DNA of 64,000 nucleotides from Streptomyces sp. NBC_01264 (GTDB lineage Bacteria > Actinomycetota > Actinomycetes > Streptomycetales > Streptomycetaceae), in assembly GCF_026340675.1 (NCBI RefSeq), contig NZ_JAPEOX010000002.1, positions 248,001-312,000 on the forward strand, read 5' to 3'. The translations under genes and the position numbers were made by a program. Below the pieces are notes generated by a model. The model was given only the letters and a program-made list of their open reading frames with translations. It was not told where the DNA came from and made no database searches. Of the stretch, positions 25,795 to 34,955 are shown one piece after another. Numbering within the stretch: the first letter of the stretch is position 1; every line of letters starts with the position of its first letter.

Positions 25795-26531
25795 CCGCGG
25801 CCGTCCCGCTCCTGTCCCCCGGGACCGGGTGGGGAGGTGCGCGGCCCGGCCGGGGGCAGCGGGGCCGAGGCCTCGGGAATCCACCGGCCCGAGAAGGCGA
25901 GCGTCTCGAAGAGGGCTCGGCCGAAGGCCTGCCTGGTCGTGCTGCGCTCGATGGGGGTGTACAAGGGATTGCTCCGTTCGCTTGGGTGTTCCCGTGAGCC
26001 TGCCCTCCGGGCGATCAGTGCCGCCTCCCCCGACCGGTGGTCCCGGGGTACCGCTGCGGGGGCCGACCCGGGGACCGCTCCGCCCTCCGGCGCCTCGGCC
26101 GACCGGGGCCTGCCGGACGCCTGCTGCCGCACCTAGTGTTGTCATTGCCGGTACACGCCAGCCGGTGAAGGACGACAGGTCAGGCGACTCGACATCAGGA
26201 CCGTCCCGTGACATGAGGAGCATGCACGGCCGCTACGGCAACCGCTCTCCGGGGTGAGAAGACCCGGCAGTAACCAGTCTGCGAGTAGACCCGTACGGAA
26301 CAGTCCCCAAGTCGGGCGCCCCCACAGGCAACAGAACCCGCATCGTGCGGAGCAGTTGAGACGGCTCTCGGGACCCCGGCCCCTGCCGGGGTCCGGCGCG
26401 ATCGTCGGCAGCCCCACCGCCCCGGCCGTGCCATGGCGGCCCCGGGCGCAGCTGTCGGCACCGCCGGTGGGCCCCTGTGTCCCGAGCCGGCCACGGCTGC
26501 CGGTCCCATCGACAATGCAACGGGAGTCCCC
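25795..26531. other. Intergenic region, 737 nt, no gene
   Basis: No frame in this stretch has both a ribosome site and natural composition. It should hold the end of the PIG-L transcript and the promoter of the GYD gene. I saw no perfect palindrome of note. Confidence 0.4.
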
Positions 26532-26852
26532 ATGCCCAAGTACCTCATCCACATCACGTACACGAGCGAGGGCCTCAAGGGCCTGCTGGCCGAGGGCGGC
26601 TCTGGCCGGCAGCAGGCCGTGGAGGAATCCCTCGCCTCCGTCGGCGGCACCCTGGACGCCATGTACTTCGCCCTGGGGCAGGACGACCTGTACTGCCTGG
26701 TCGACGTGCCGAACCAGATCACCATGGCCGCCCTCGCCATGACCGCCCGTTCCTCCGGCGCCGTCGTCTCCAAGGCCGTGCCGCTGCTCAGCGTCGCCGA
26801 GGTCGACGAGGCGGCCCGGATGGCGGTCGGCTTCCGGCGCCCCGGGGCCTGA
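26532..26852 (+). CDS. GYD-domain protein
   Basis: A 106-aa protein starting MPKYLIHITYTSEGLKGLLA and continuing with SVGGTLDAMYFALGQDDLY and CLVDVPNQITMAALAM, the standard GYD ferredoxin-like fold found in many soil bacteria. Biochemical role unknown for the family. The ATG at 26532 follows GGGAG at 26522-26526. Monocistronic, with its own terminator. Confidence 0.88.
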   Translation: MPKYLIHITYTSEGLKGLLAEGGSGRQQAVEESLASVGGTLDAMYFALGQDDLYCLVDVPNQITMAALAMTARSSGAVVSKAVPLLSVAEVDEAARMAVGFRRPGA

Positions 26853-26918
26853 AGCACCCGCGCCGGGACCGTTCGCGCGGCCGTTCCCACGGCCGTTCGC
26901 GTCTCCGTGCGTTCGCGT

Positions 26919-26948
26919 CCCCGTGCCACCGTCCGCCGTGGCACGGGG
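26919..26948. terminator. Hairpin after GYD gene
   Basis: Perfect 11-bp arms (CCCCGTGCCAC and complement) with an 8-nt loop, 67 nt past the stop codon. Confidence 0.65.
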
Positions 26949-27107
26949 GCGCTTCCGTGTCACCGCCTGGACCCGGGCGGTGACACGGCCGCATTCCCCT
27001 CATCCGATCGTCCGCCGGGCGTGCGACCCGATGGGGCGGCCGTCCTCCCCCCACATCCACCGACAGGGCCGTGACCGGGCCACGCGACGCGGGCGACCAT
27101 CGACGTC

Positions 27108-27851
27108 ATGAACGCTCCCCGTATGGCAGCGCCCCCGAAGCAGCCCCCTCCCCGCCCGGCCACCGCGGCCCGCGCCGCACCCGGGGGCGACGGCAGCCTC
27201 AGCCCGGGGAGGGGCTTCTCCCTGCGGGCGGAGGACTACGACGTCACCCGCCTGCCGTGCCCGCGCGGCGGGCCCTCCTGGGCCATCGATCCCGCGCGGT
27301 CGGCGCTGCTCGTGCACGACATGCAGCCCCCGTACGTCGACGTGCTCTCCCCGCGGTCCCGCCGACGGCTCCTCGAACGGGTGCAACGCGTCGTGGACTG
27401 GGCCGACGCCTGGGGCGTGCCCCTCCTGGCCAGCGGCCCCCGGGCGGCCGCGGAGCCGGCCCAGCGGGGCCTCCTCGGCTCCTGCTGGGGCATCGGTCTC
27501 CTCCCGGAACAGGCCGCCGCGACCACCCTGCCCCGACTGGCCGCCGCGGACGTCACCCGCATCGCCAAACGCAGCTACAGCGCTTTCCATGCCAGTGACC
27601 TGGAGACGGAGCTGCGGCGCCGGGGCCGCGACCAGCTGGTGATCGTCGGCGTCTACGCCAGTCACGGAATCCTGGCCACGAGCGTGGACGCCATCGGCCG
27701 GGACGTCCGCGCGTTCGTCCCCTTCGACGCCACCGCCGACTACACGGCCGGCCGCCACGCCGCCGCTCTGGAGCTCATCGGCACCATGAGCGGTCGTGTG
27801 CTGGGCGTCGGCGACCTGCTCCGGGAAGCACCGGTCCGCCGTTCCGTGTGA
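27108..27851 (+). CDS. Isochorismatase-family hydrolase (PhzD/DhbB-like)
   Basis: 247 aa with a Pro/Ala-rich N-terminal extension of about 30 residues. The hydrolase core has the family Asp in LLVHDMQPPYVD, the Lys in RIAKRSYSAFHASDLE, and GVYASHGILATSVDAIGRDV where cysteine hydrolases carry the nucleophile. Here that position has no Cys, as in the phenazine enzyme PhzD, so vinyl-ether hydrolysis of isochorismate or an amino analogue is likelier than amide hydrolysis. No other phenazine or siderophore gene is nearby. The ATG at 27108 lacks a good ribosome site; the ATG at 27123 is an alternative. Confidence 0.82.
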   Translation: MNAPRMAAPPKQPPPRPATAARAAPGGDGSLSPGRGFSLRAEDYDVTRLPCPRGGPSWAIDPARSALLVHDMQPPYVDVLSPRSRRRLLERVQRVVDWADAWGVPLLASGPRAAAEPAQRGLLGSCWGIGLLPEQAAATTLPRLAAADVTRIAKRSYSAFHASDLETELRRRGRDQLVIVGVYASHGILATSVDAIGRDVRAFVPFDATADYTAGRHAAALELIGTMSGRVLGVGDLLREAPVRRSV

Positions 27852-28044
27852 CGCCCGCCGTCCCACCCGACGGGCGCCGCGACGAGGGCCCCGAGCACGG
27901 GATCCCCCGGCCGGTCCACCGATCGGCCCATGCCCGGGCAGTGGCCCGCGGACGAGAGTGGGACTGGCGTTCCCGACCGTCTTCCGCCCAGTGGAGCGGC
28001 CACGGCCGGTGAAGCGCACACGCACTCAGAAGAGGAGACCGGGC

Positions 28045-28817
<773 letters not shown>

Positions 28818-28821
<4 letters not shown>

Positions 28822-29492
28822 GCACCTACCGGCTGCCGCCGTCGCCCTACCCGGGTGACGGCGCCAGCCGCCCGGGGCGCAACCGGCGGCGCACCCTGTG
28901 GATGTGGGCGGGTGCCGGCCTGGTCCTGGTGCTGCTCTTCCTGTCCGCGATAGCGGTGACCCACTACCTCATACCCGACTCCGCTCCCTCGGCGGCGACG
29001 GACCAGGTCGCCGCGGCGCCCCCCATGGGCGCGTCCGCCCCGGAGCGGATCGAGATCCCGTCCATCGGCGTGGACAGCCCGGTCGTCCCGCTCGGGCTGG
29101 CTGCCAACGGAACCGTCCAGGTGCCGCCGATCGCCAAGCAGTCCCCCGTGGGCTGGTACCGCCACTCCCCCACTCCGGGTGAGAACGGGGGCAGCGTGAT
29201 GCTCGGTCACCTCACGGTCGGCAAGTTCGGCAACGGCGTCTTCTACCGCCTCGGCGAACTCCACCCCGGGTCGGAGATCAAAGTCGTCCGGGCCGACGGC
29301 AGCACCGCCGTGTTCACCGTGACCAAGACCGCCGAGTACGAGAAGGCCGACTTCCCGGCGCAGGACGTCTACGGGCCCACGAACACGCCGCAGCTGCGGC
29401 TGGTCACCTGCACCCGCCCAGCGGGCCCGGCAGGCAGCGGCTACCTCGCCAACCTGGTGGACTACGCCACTCTCACGTCCTCCACGGCCTGA
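28818..29492 (+). CDS. Class F sortase
   Basis: 224 aa, one N-terminal transmembrane helix (about residues 28-50) and a sortase beta-barrel. The catalytic His131 is in MLGHLTVGKFGNG and Cys198 in RLVTCTR. The arginine that normally follows on the last strand is not evident: the segment reads SGYLANLVDYATL, and the nearest Arg is 200, right after the Cys. The usual class F CGG after the Cys is also replaced by CTRPAG. It should attach the upstream PDTG protein to the wall. The gene overlaps its substrate gene by 4 nt. Confidence 0.85.
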
Positions 29493-29498
29493 CACGCC

Positions 29499-29526
29499 CT
29501 CCGCCCCTCCCCGGAGAGGGGCGGAG
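29499..29526. terminator. Hairpin after sortase gene
   Basis: Perfect 11-bp arms (CTCCGCCCCTC and complement) with a 6-nt loop, only 7 nt after the sortase stop codon. Confidence 0.75.
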
Positions 29527-29622
29527 AACAGCTCGTACGAGGCCCTTGTCGCGACGGCGGCCGCGCTCGTCGTCCTCGGCCCGGTACCGGGTGTGACGCA
29601 CGCGGCCGGCCGGTCCGGGACG

Positions 29623-31344
29623 TCACAGCAGCAGTTCGCCTGCCGGGTATCCGGCACCGACCCTGACCCGTGGACGATACGAGCCTGCGCCGTCACCCCG
29701 GTACGACCAGAGCACCCCCGACCCGTCGCGGGCCAAGAGGTCGCTCCGCCCGTCCCCGTCGACATCTCCGGGTGCCGTCAGTGCGTTGTAGATGTTCCAG
29801 CCGCTGCCCGCCCTGGTGCGCGGTCCGAAGCCGCCCCTGCCGTCCCCGCGGAACAGCCACAGCACCCCGGAGCGGTCGCGGGCCAGGAGGTCCGGCAGTC
29901 CGTCGCCCGAGAAGTCCCCGGGCGCCACCAGCGCGCTGTACGTCTGCCATCCGGTGCCGGTGCGCACCCGTGCGGCGTACGTGGTCCCGTCCGCCCTGCC
30001 GGCATGGAGCCACAGGGCGCCCGCGGCGTCACGGCCGAGGAGGTCGGAGAAGCCGTCTCCGGTGATGTCGCCCGGGGCGAGCACCGCGTCATAGCCCTGC
30101 CAACCGCCGCCCACCCGGGTCCGCGTGCTGCCCGAGTAGCTGCCGGCGGCGTCGGCCGGGTAGCGCCACAGGTCCCCGGCCGCGTCGACGCCGAGAAGCA
30201 CGTCGGTCTGCGGCGGGCGCACGACGTGCCGCATGATCTGCCAGCCCGTCCCCACCTTGCACGCGTCGGCGAAGGTCCCGGCGCCGTTCCCCGTGATGCG
30301 GAACAGGGCTCCGGCGGCGTCGCGGCGGAAGAAGGCGGCCCGGCCCGCGTCGAGCCGCCCGCAGTCGGCCCAGGCCGCCGCACCCCGCAGCATCCGGTGG
30401 TCGGAGACCAGGGTGTCGCGGGGCCGGACGTCGGCCGCGGGATCCTTGAAGTCCGCGGCGGTGAGGAAGAGGTAGTCCAGCTTCTTGTTGAGGCCGGGCA
30501 CCGTGGCCTCTCCCGAGCGGCAGGCCGGGGTCACCCCGGGAGTGCAGGCCGCCGGGTCGAAGAAGTCGGCGTCGGACTGGTCGGCCTCGGCGAAGTCGCC
30601 CCTCGCGCCGTCGCCCATGGCCCGGTCGTAGAACCGGGTCAGCGTGGAACTGCGGGGCGAGTGGTTGAAGTCCCCGCCCAGGACCACCGGGATGCCCTGG
30701 TCCTCCCAGCTGCGCGCCCGTGCCGCCAGCCGGTCCGCCTCGGGGACGGCCAGTGTTCCGTCATCCCAGTACAGGTGCACCGAGCAGGCCCAGTTGGTGC
30801 GGTACTGGGTGGTGCTCTTCAGACAGGGGACCCGGATCGGTTCCTTCTCCCCGCCGACCGTCAGGTCGAGGTCCAGGCTCTCCTGGACCTCCCCCTTCAC
30901 GAAGACGGCGTTGCCGTAGTCGGCATTGCCGCAGATGCCGGGCCGGCCCAGCACCGTACGGCTGAACAAGCCGCGGTAGCCGAGCCCGCGGAGCCGTGCC
31001 AGGACGGCGTCGTACTGCGGCCGGCACACCTCCTGGAGGAAGATCTGGTCGGCGTTCCAGGTGGTGACCGCCGCCTGGGCCACGATCGTGTCGATGCGCC
31101 GCTGGTTGTCGTAGGAAGCCGAACCGCAGCTGTTTCCGCAGATGTTGTAGCTCACGAACCGCAGGGGCGGTGCGCTGCCGGGCGTCACCGTGTCGGCCGG
31201 CCTGGCGGATCCGGGACGGTCCCGCACCACTCCGTGCACCGGACTGCCGTCCGTCGCGGACGCGGGTACCGCGGCCGAGGTACCGCCCGCCACCAGCAGG
31301 CACAAGGCCGCGGCGGTCCATCCGGATCTGGTCTTGCGTGACAT
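29623..31344 (-). CDS. Secreted endonuclease/exonuclease/phosphatase-family protein with FG-GAP-like repeats
   Basis: 573 aa with a signal peptide (residues 1-30). The N-terminal domain is of the EEP (DNase I-like) family: FVSYNICGNSCG, IFLQEVCRPQYDAV (metal-binding Glu), VVLGGDFNHSPRS (Asp/Asn pair) and TLVSDHRML (terminal Asp-His). From about residue 320 there are four to five repeats of the kind GDITGDGFSDLLGRDAAGAL and GDFSGDGLPDLLARDRSGVL, FG-GAP/VCBS-like calcium-binding propeller blades. Substrate may be nucleic acid, phospholipid or inositol phosphate. Divergent from the MDR gene at 31731. Confidence 0.87.
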   Translation of the reverse strand: MSRKTRSGWTAAALCLLVAGGTSAAVPASATDGSPVHGVVRDRPGSARPADTVTPGSAPPLRFVSYNICGNSCGSASYDNQRRIDTIVAQAAVTTWNADQIFLQEVCRPQYDAVLARLRGLGYRGLFSRTVLGRPGICGNADYGNAVFVKGEVQESLDLDLTVGGEKEPIRVPCLKSTTQYRTNWACSVHLYWDDGTLAVPEADRLAARARSWEDQGIPVVLGGDFNHSPRSSTLTRFYDRAMGDGARGDFAEADQSDADFFDPAACTPGVTPACRSGEATVPGLNKKLDYLFLTAADFKDPAADVRPRDTLVSDHRMLRGAAAWADCGRLDAGRAAFFRRDAAGALFRITGNGAGTFADACKVGTGWQIMRHVVRPPQTDVLLGVDAAGDLWRYPADAAGSYSGSTRTRVGGGWQGYDAVLAPGDITGDGFSDLLGRDAAGALWLHAGRADGTTYAARVRTGTGWQTYSALVAPGDFSGDGLPDLLARDRSGVLWLFRGDGRGGFGPRTRAGSGWNIYNALTAPGDVDGDGRSDLLARDGSGVLWSYRGDGAGSYRPRVRVGAGYPAGELLL

Positions 31345-31642
31345 CTGTCCTCATGGTGGGTGAGGGCGGACCAATCGGGCCGCACGACGGGACCACCGCT
31401 TGCGTGGAGAACGCCGCGCACGGCCGAACGAAGGTGATCATCGGACCATCCGAGGGGCCGCGACACGTGCAACGGCAGCCCCGTCGTCTCCCGTTTCACC
31501 CGCGCGGCCCCCGCGGCAAGGCCGGGGACCCGAACTAGGACATCGGGAGGTCCGATGGGCGGAGGACCGGCAAGGGCGTTCTGCATACCTTGAGGAGGCC
31601 GTCCTCCGGCGCATCCGGTCGCGCCCCGACCGGGAGACGGTA

Positions 31643-31696
31643 CGAGGTGCAAGGCGGCAGGAGCAGTCCCTTTCCGGTCCGCCGCCTTGCACCTCG
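31643..31696. promoter_or_regulatory. Long perfect inverted repeat in the leader of the MDR gene
   Basis: 16-bp perfect arms (CGAGGTGCAAGGCGGC and complement) surround a 22-nt loop, ending 34 nt before the GTG at 31731 and lying inside the divergent intergenic region 31345-31730. An RNA copy would form a very stable hairpin just before the ribosome site, so attenuation, mRNA protection or a protein-binding site are possible. I see no ORF or riboswitch class I can name. Confidence 0.6.
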
Positions 31697-31730
31697 GCGC
31701 CGGAGGAGCGCATCGACGGAGAGGAACCCT

Positions 31731-32678
31731 GTGACTGTGCAGCACACGATGACGGCGGTGAGCCAGGACCGCCTCGGTGGGCCGGAGGTCCTCCGCGTCA
31801 TCGAGACTCCCCGCCCCAGCCCCGGTTTCGGCGAGGTCCTCGTCCGGGTGCTCGCGGCGGGCATCAACCCCATCGACGGCAAGACCCGGGAGTCCGGTGC
31901 CTTCCTGGGGGAGCCTCCGTTCATCCTCGGCTGGGACGTCTCGGGCGTGGTCGAGGCGGTCGGGCCGGGCGTACGGCTCTTCGCGCCGGGTGACGAGGTG
32001 TACGGGATGCCTCTGTTCCCCGCGCAGGCCGGGGCCTACGCGCAGTACGTCGCCGCACCGGCCCGGCACTTCGCGCCGAAGCCGGACGGTCTGACCCACG
32101 TCGAGGCGGCTGCCCTGCCGCTGGCCGCGCTCACCGCGCGGCAGGCTCTGGTGGACGTGGGGAGCGTCGGGAAGGGCGATCGCGTGGTCGTCCACGGTGC
32201 GGCCGGCGGGGTGGGACACCTGGCGGTACAGCTCGCCGTGGCGCTCGGCGCCCATGTGATCGCGACGGCCCGGCCGGCCCAGCACGCCGCCGTGCGGGGC
32301 CTCGGAGCCGCGGAGGTCATCGACTTCGGCGGGGGCGACGTGCACACGCGGATCAGGGATGCCGACTTCGTCCTGGATCCGCACGGCGGTGCCGAGGCCT
32401 TCCGTGCCCTCGGCACGCTGAAGGACTGCGGCGTCCTCGTCTCCCTGTCGTCGCCCGAGGACGACGCGGTGGTCGCCTCTGCCGCGGAGCGCGGGATCCG
32501 GGCCGGTTTCATGCTCGTGCAACCGGATCCGGTGGGCCTTCACCACATCGCCGCGCTCGCGGCCTCCGGCGCCCTGCGCCCCGTCGTGGCCGCCACCTTC
32601 CCGCTCGGGGACGTGGCCCGGGCGCACCGCTTCGCGGAGGCCGGCGGCGTCCTCGGCAAGACCGTCCTCGTCGTCTAG
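31731..32678 (+). CDS. NADP-dependent quinone/zinc-less MDR oxidoreductase
   Basis: 315 aa of the medium-chain reductase family without structural zinc. It shows PRPSPGFGEVLVRVLAAGIN, GWDVSGVVEAVGPGV, PLAALTARQAL and the nucleotide motif VVHGAAGGVGHLAVQLA. It probably reduces a quinone or enone with NADPH in the cytoplasm. The first GTG at 31731 follows GGAGAGGAA; a second GTG (31737) and an ATG (31749) are possible. A long hairpin lies in its leader. Confidence 0.9.
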   Translation: MTVQHTMTAVSQDRLGGPEVLRVIETPRPSPGFGEVLVRVLAAGINPIDGKTRESGAFLGEPPFILGWDVSGVVEAVGPGVRLFAPGDEVYGMPLFPAQAGAYAQYVAAPARHFAPKPDGLTHVEAAALPLAALTARQALVDVGSVGKGDRVVVHGAAGGVGHLAVQLAVALGAHVIATARPAQHAAVRGLGAAEVIDFGGGDVHTRIRDADFVLDPHGGAEAFRALGTLKDCGVLVSLSSPEDDAVVASAAERGIRAGFMLVQPDPVGLHHIAALAASGALRPVVAATFPLGDVARAHRFAEAGGVLGKTVLVV

Positions 32679-32880
32679 TGCCGTGAGCGGAACCGTTCAC
32701 CGGGTCGTCGCAGCGCCCGGTGCGGTGCATCGCACGGCGGTGGACCGGGCCTCATGCTGGACGTACCAGCGCGGCCCGGCCACACGGCCGGGCGCCGTGC
32801 CGGCCGCCGCGTCACCGTGAACCGTTCCTATCGCGGCACCAGACCACATCCCACCCCGGATCATCCACTCGGAGAGAAGA

Positions 32881-33174
32881 ATGTTCAGCCTGATCGCCCG
32901 CTTCACCTTCACGTCGGAGGCCGCCGTGCGCGGTTTCGACGCCCTGGCCGTGGAACTGGCCTCGGAAGTCCGCCGGTCGGAGCCCCGCACGCTGACCTAC
33001 CTGGTCCATGCCGTGGCCGACGATCCGCTGGTGCGGGTGTTCTACGAGGTCTACCAGGACCGGGAGGCGTTCGAAGCCCACCAGAAGACGCCTCACACGC
33101 AGCGCTTCTTCGCCGCCTACGAGCAGTTCACGAACGATCTCCAGGTCGACGTCCTCACTCCGCTGGAGGCCTGA
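32881..33174 (+). CDS. Antibiotic biosynthesis monooxygenase (ABM)-domain protein
   Basis: 97 aa with the dimeric ferredoxin-like ABM fold: MFSLIARFTFTSEAAVRGF, VFYEVYQDREAFEAHQKTPH and a terminal FFAAYEQFTNDLQVDVL. The Glu-x-Tyr-x-x-x-x-Ala-x-x-x-His pattern is the YgiN/quinol-monooxygenase signature. The ATG at 32881 follows GGAGAG. It is 202 nt past the MDR oxidoreductase gene on the same strand, and the two could act together in quinone redox, which is inference. Confidence 0.87.
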   Translation: MFSLIARFTFTSEAAVRGFDALAVELASEVRRSEPRTLTYLVHAVADDPLVRVFYEVYQDREAFEAHQKTPHTQRFFAAYEQFTNDLQVDVLTPLEA

Positions 33175-33222
33175 CCCCGACCGGCGGAGCACCGCCAGTG
33201 AGAACGGCGGGCGCCTGCGCGC

Positions 33223-34239
33223 TCACTTGCGCAGCAGGTTCCACACCTCGTCGCTGAGCAGCTTGCGCAGGGCGCCCAGATCGACGTCCCCGTTCTGCGG
33301 CCGGGCGACGAACTGGGCGAACTCCGCCTTCTCCGAGAGGATCCGCAGCCGCGCCACCAGGTGCAGGATGGCTGCGAAGTGACGGCCCGTGGGCTGGAAG
33401 GTACCGCTCTGATTGTCGATGTAGGTCACCTTTCCGGCGTTGACGTCGACCTCGCCGGCGCAGGCGATCTGTCCCTCGATCTGGGCGTGCGAGTCCAGTG
33501 CTCGGTACTTGACGACGCTCGCACCACCGGCGGTCCCGGAGTCCTGCGCGCTGACGTACTGGTCGACGAAGATCACCGGATCGCCGTGCTCGACCGCGAT
33601 CACGTAACGGACCCGTGTCCCGTCGGTATGGATGGGGTACTTGCCGTCATGGGTCATGAGCCGCCCGCCCGAGATCACTGCCCGGAACATGTCGGCGTCC
33701 ACATGGCTGACATCGCTTGCCAGCACCCGGGGCTCGAGGTCGAGGTTCTGGAGTCCGCAGTCCTGCTGCAGTGTCTCTCCCAGACTTCCCGTGCCCCGGT
33801 GGCATGGAGAAATCCCGTCGCTGGCTCTGTGTGCTGCGCGATGGGCATGACGGAGGAACGCTGATATCCGTAGGTGTGCTCGTCCTCGGAGGACGCGCCC
33901 GAAGAATGCGAGGAGTCCACGAACTTCGCGGGGAAGCTCCGCCTGACGAACGCGTTCCAGGAGTCCTCGGTGAGCACGGCCGCGGTGCTGTGGATCACGC
34001 GCGCCATGACCGCGGCGGACAGGATCTTCTGCATCGATGCCTCAGCGGTGGACGCGTGCACGGCGAGAGCACCGGCCACCCCGGAGTAGAGGAGGTCGGA
34101 GGCTTCCATGGCCACCAGGTTCTGCAGGTCGTCCCAGGTGTCCTCATCCAGGTAGGGCTGCAAACACCGGGTCCACACCCGTGATCGTGTTCGTGTGGCC
34201 CCCCGTGTTCGTGGTGGGAAGATCCATCGGGAATTCCAT
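33223..34239 (-). pseudogene. Hypothetical gene with two compensating frameshifts
   Basis: The ATG at 34239 has AGGAG at good spacing and opens MEFPMDLPTTNTGGHTNT, but stops at 34146. The natural-looking continuation (PYLDEDTWDDLQNLVAMEA and onward) is in another frame, reached by skipping one base near 34150-34165. It runs to about 33800, where a missing base near the CCCC run at 33794-33797 returns it to the first frame (LGETLQQDCGLQNLDLEPRV) and on to the stop at 33223. Joined, it is about 338 aa, soluble, with an HTDGTRVRYVIAVEHGDPVI core. I do not recognise it. Either a decayed gene or two sequencing errors. Confidence 0.65.
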
Positions 34240-34446
34240 GTGCGCTCCTGCTGTCTGCCGGGCCGCTCACGACCTCGTACATATCGCGAGGCCGGCTCCG
34301 GTCCGCCGGGAAGCTGTGGGTCACCCCGCACGGAGGAACCTCGGTGCGGCCGCCGTGCCGCACAGCAGGCGCAAGGTCAGCCTTGTGGGCAGCGTCCGGC
34401 GTCGCCCAGGGCGCTCACGGCCGCCGATGGACCCGCGGCGCGGGGG

Positions 34447-34905
34447 TCACGCGCGCTGGAAAAGGCCCGTAAGTAGGGCGCGCTCGAGCACGTGCCCCCC
34501 GATGGCCGCCTCCAGCTCGGGCCGGCCCGCGGAGTCGGAGAGGTCGAGCAGCGTGTCCAGGGCGTAGAGCGTGAAGACGTAGCGGTGTGCACGGTCGCCG
34601 GGCGGAGGGGCCGGGCCGATCCAGGTGTTCGTTCCCCGGGTCGTCCTGCCGACGACGCCGACCGGGCCGTCCTGCTCGGTCAGCAGGTGCTGACCGGGCG
34701 GAATGTTCCACATCACCCAGTGGTCGAAGTTCCCGTCGGGACGGCGGTCCCGGGGAACGTCGGGGTCGTGCACGACCAGCGCCAGGCTCAGGGCTCCGTC
34801 CGGCACTCCCGAGAATTCCAGTGGAACCTGGGACTCGCGCCCGTCGGCCGTGTACTCGACGGGGATCCAGCCGCCGTCCCTGAAGGCAGGACTCTCGATC
34901 CGCAT
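34447..34905 (-). CDS. YbhB/YbcL (Raf kinase inhibitor/PEBP-like) protein
   Basis: 152 aa of the PEBP family: FSGVPDGALSLALVVHDPDV, FDHWVMWNIPPGQHLL, GPAPPPGDRAHRYVFTLYAL. The conserved His/Asp ligand pocket (HDPDVP, DHWV, DRAHRY) is present. Function of bacterial members is unclear. I chose the ATG at 34905, where the domain begins. An upstream GTG at 34959 overlaps the stop of the FUSC gene (GTGA) and would add 18 basic residues, so coupling from that start is possible. Confidence 0.87.
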   Translation of the reverse strand: MRIESPAFRDGGWIPVEYTADGRESQVPLEFSGVPDGALSLALVVHDPDVPRDRRPDGNFDHWVMWNIPPGQHLLTEQDGPVGVVGRTTRGTNTWIGPAPPPGDRAHRYVFTLYALDTLLDLSDSAGRPELEAAIGGHVLERALLTGLFQRA

Positions 34906-34955
34906 ACGTCCATGTAACCGCGGTCCGGCCCGTCGGGCGCGCCGGGCGGCCGTGC

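Noticed and set aside
27108-27851. A phenazine or siderophore biosynthetic cluster
   Set aside because: Only the isochorismatase is present; neighbours are a GYD protein and the sortase pair.
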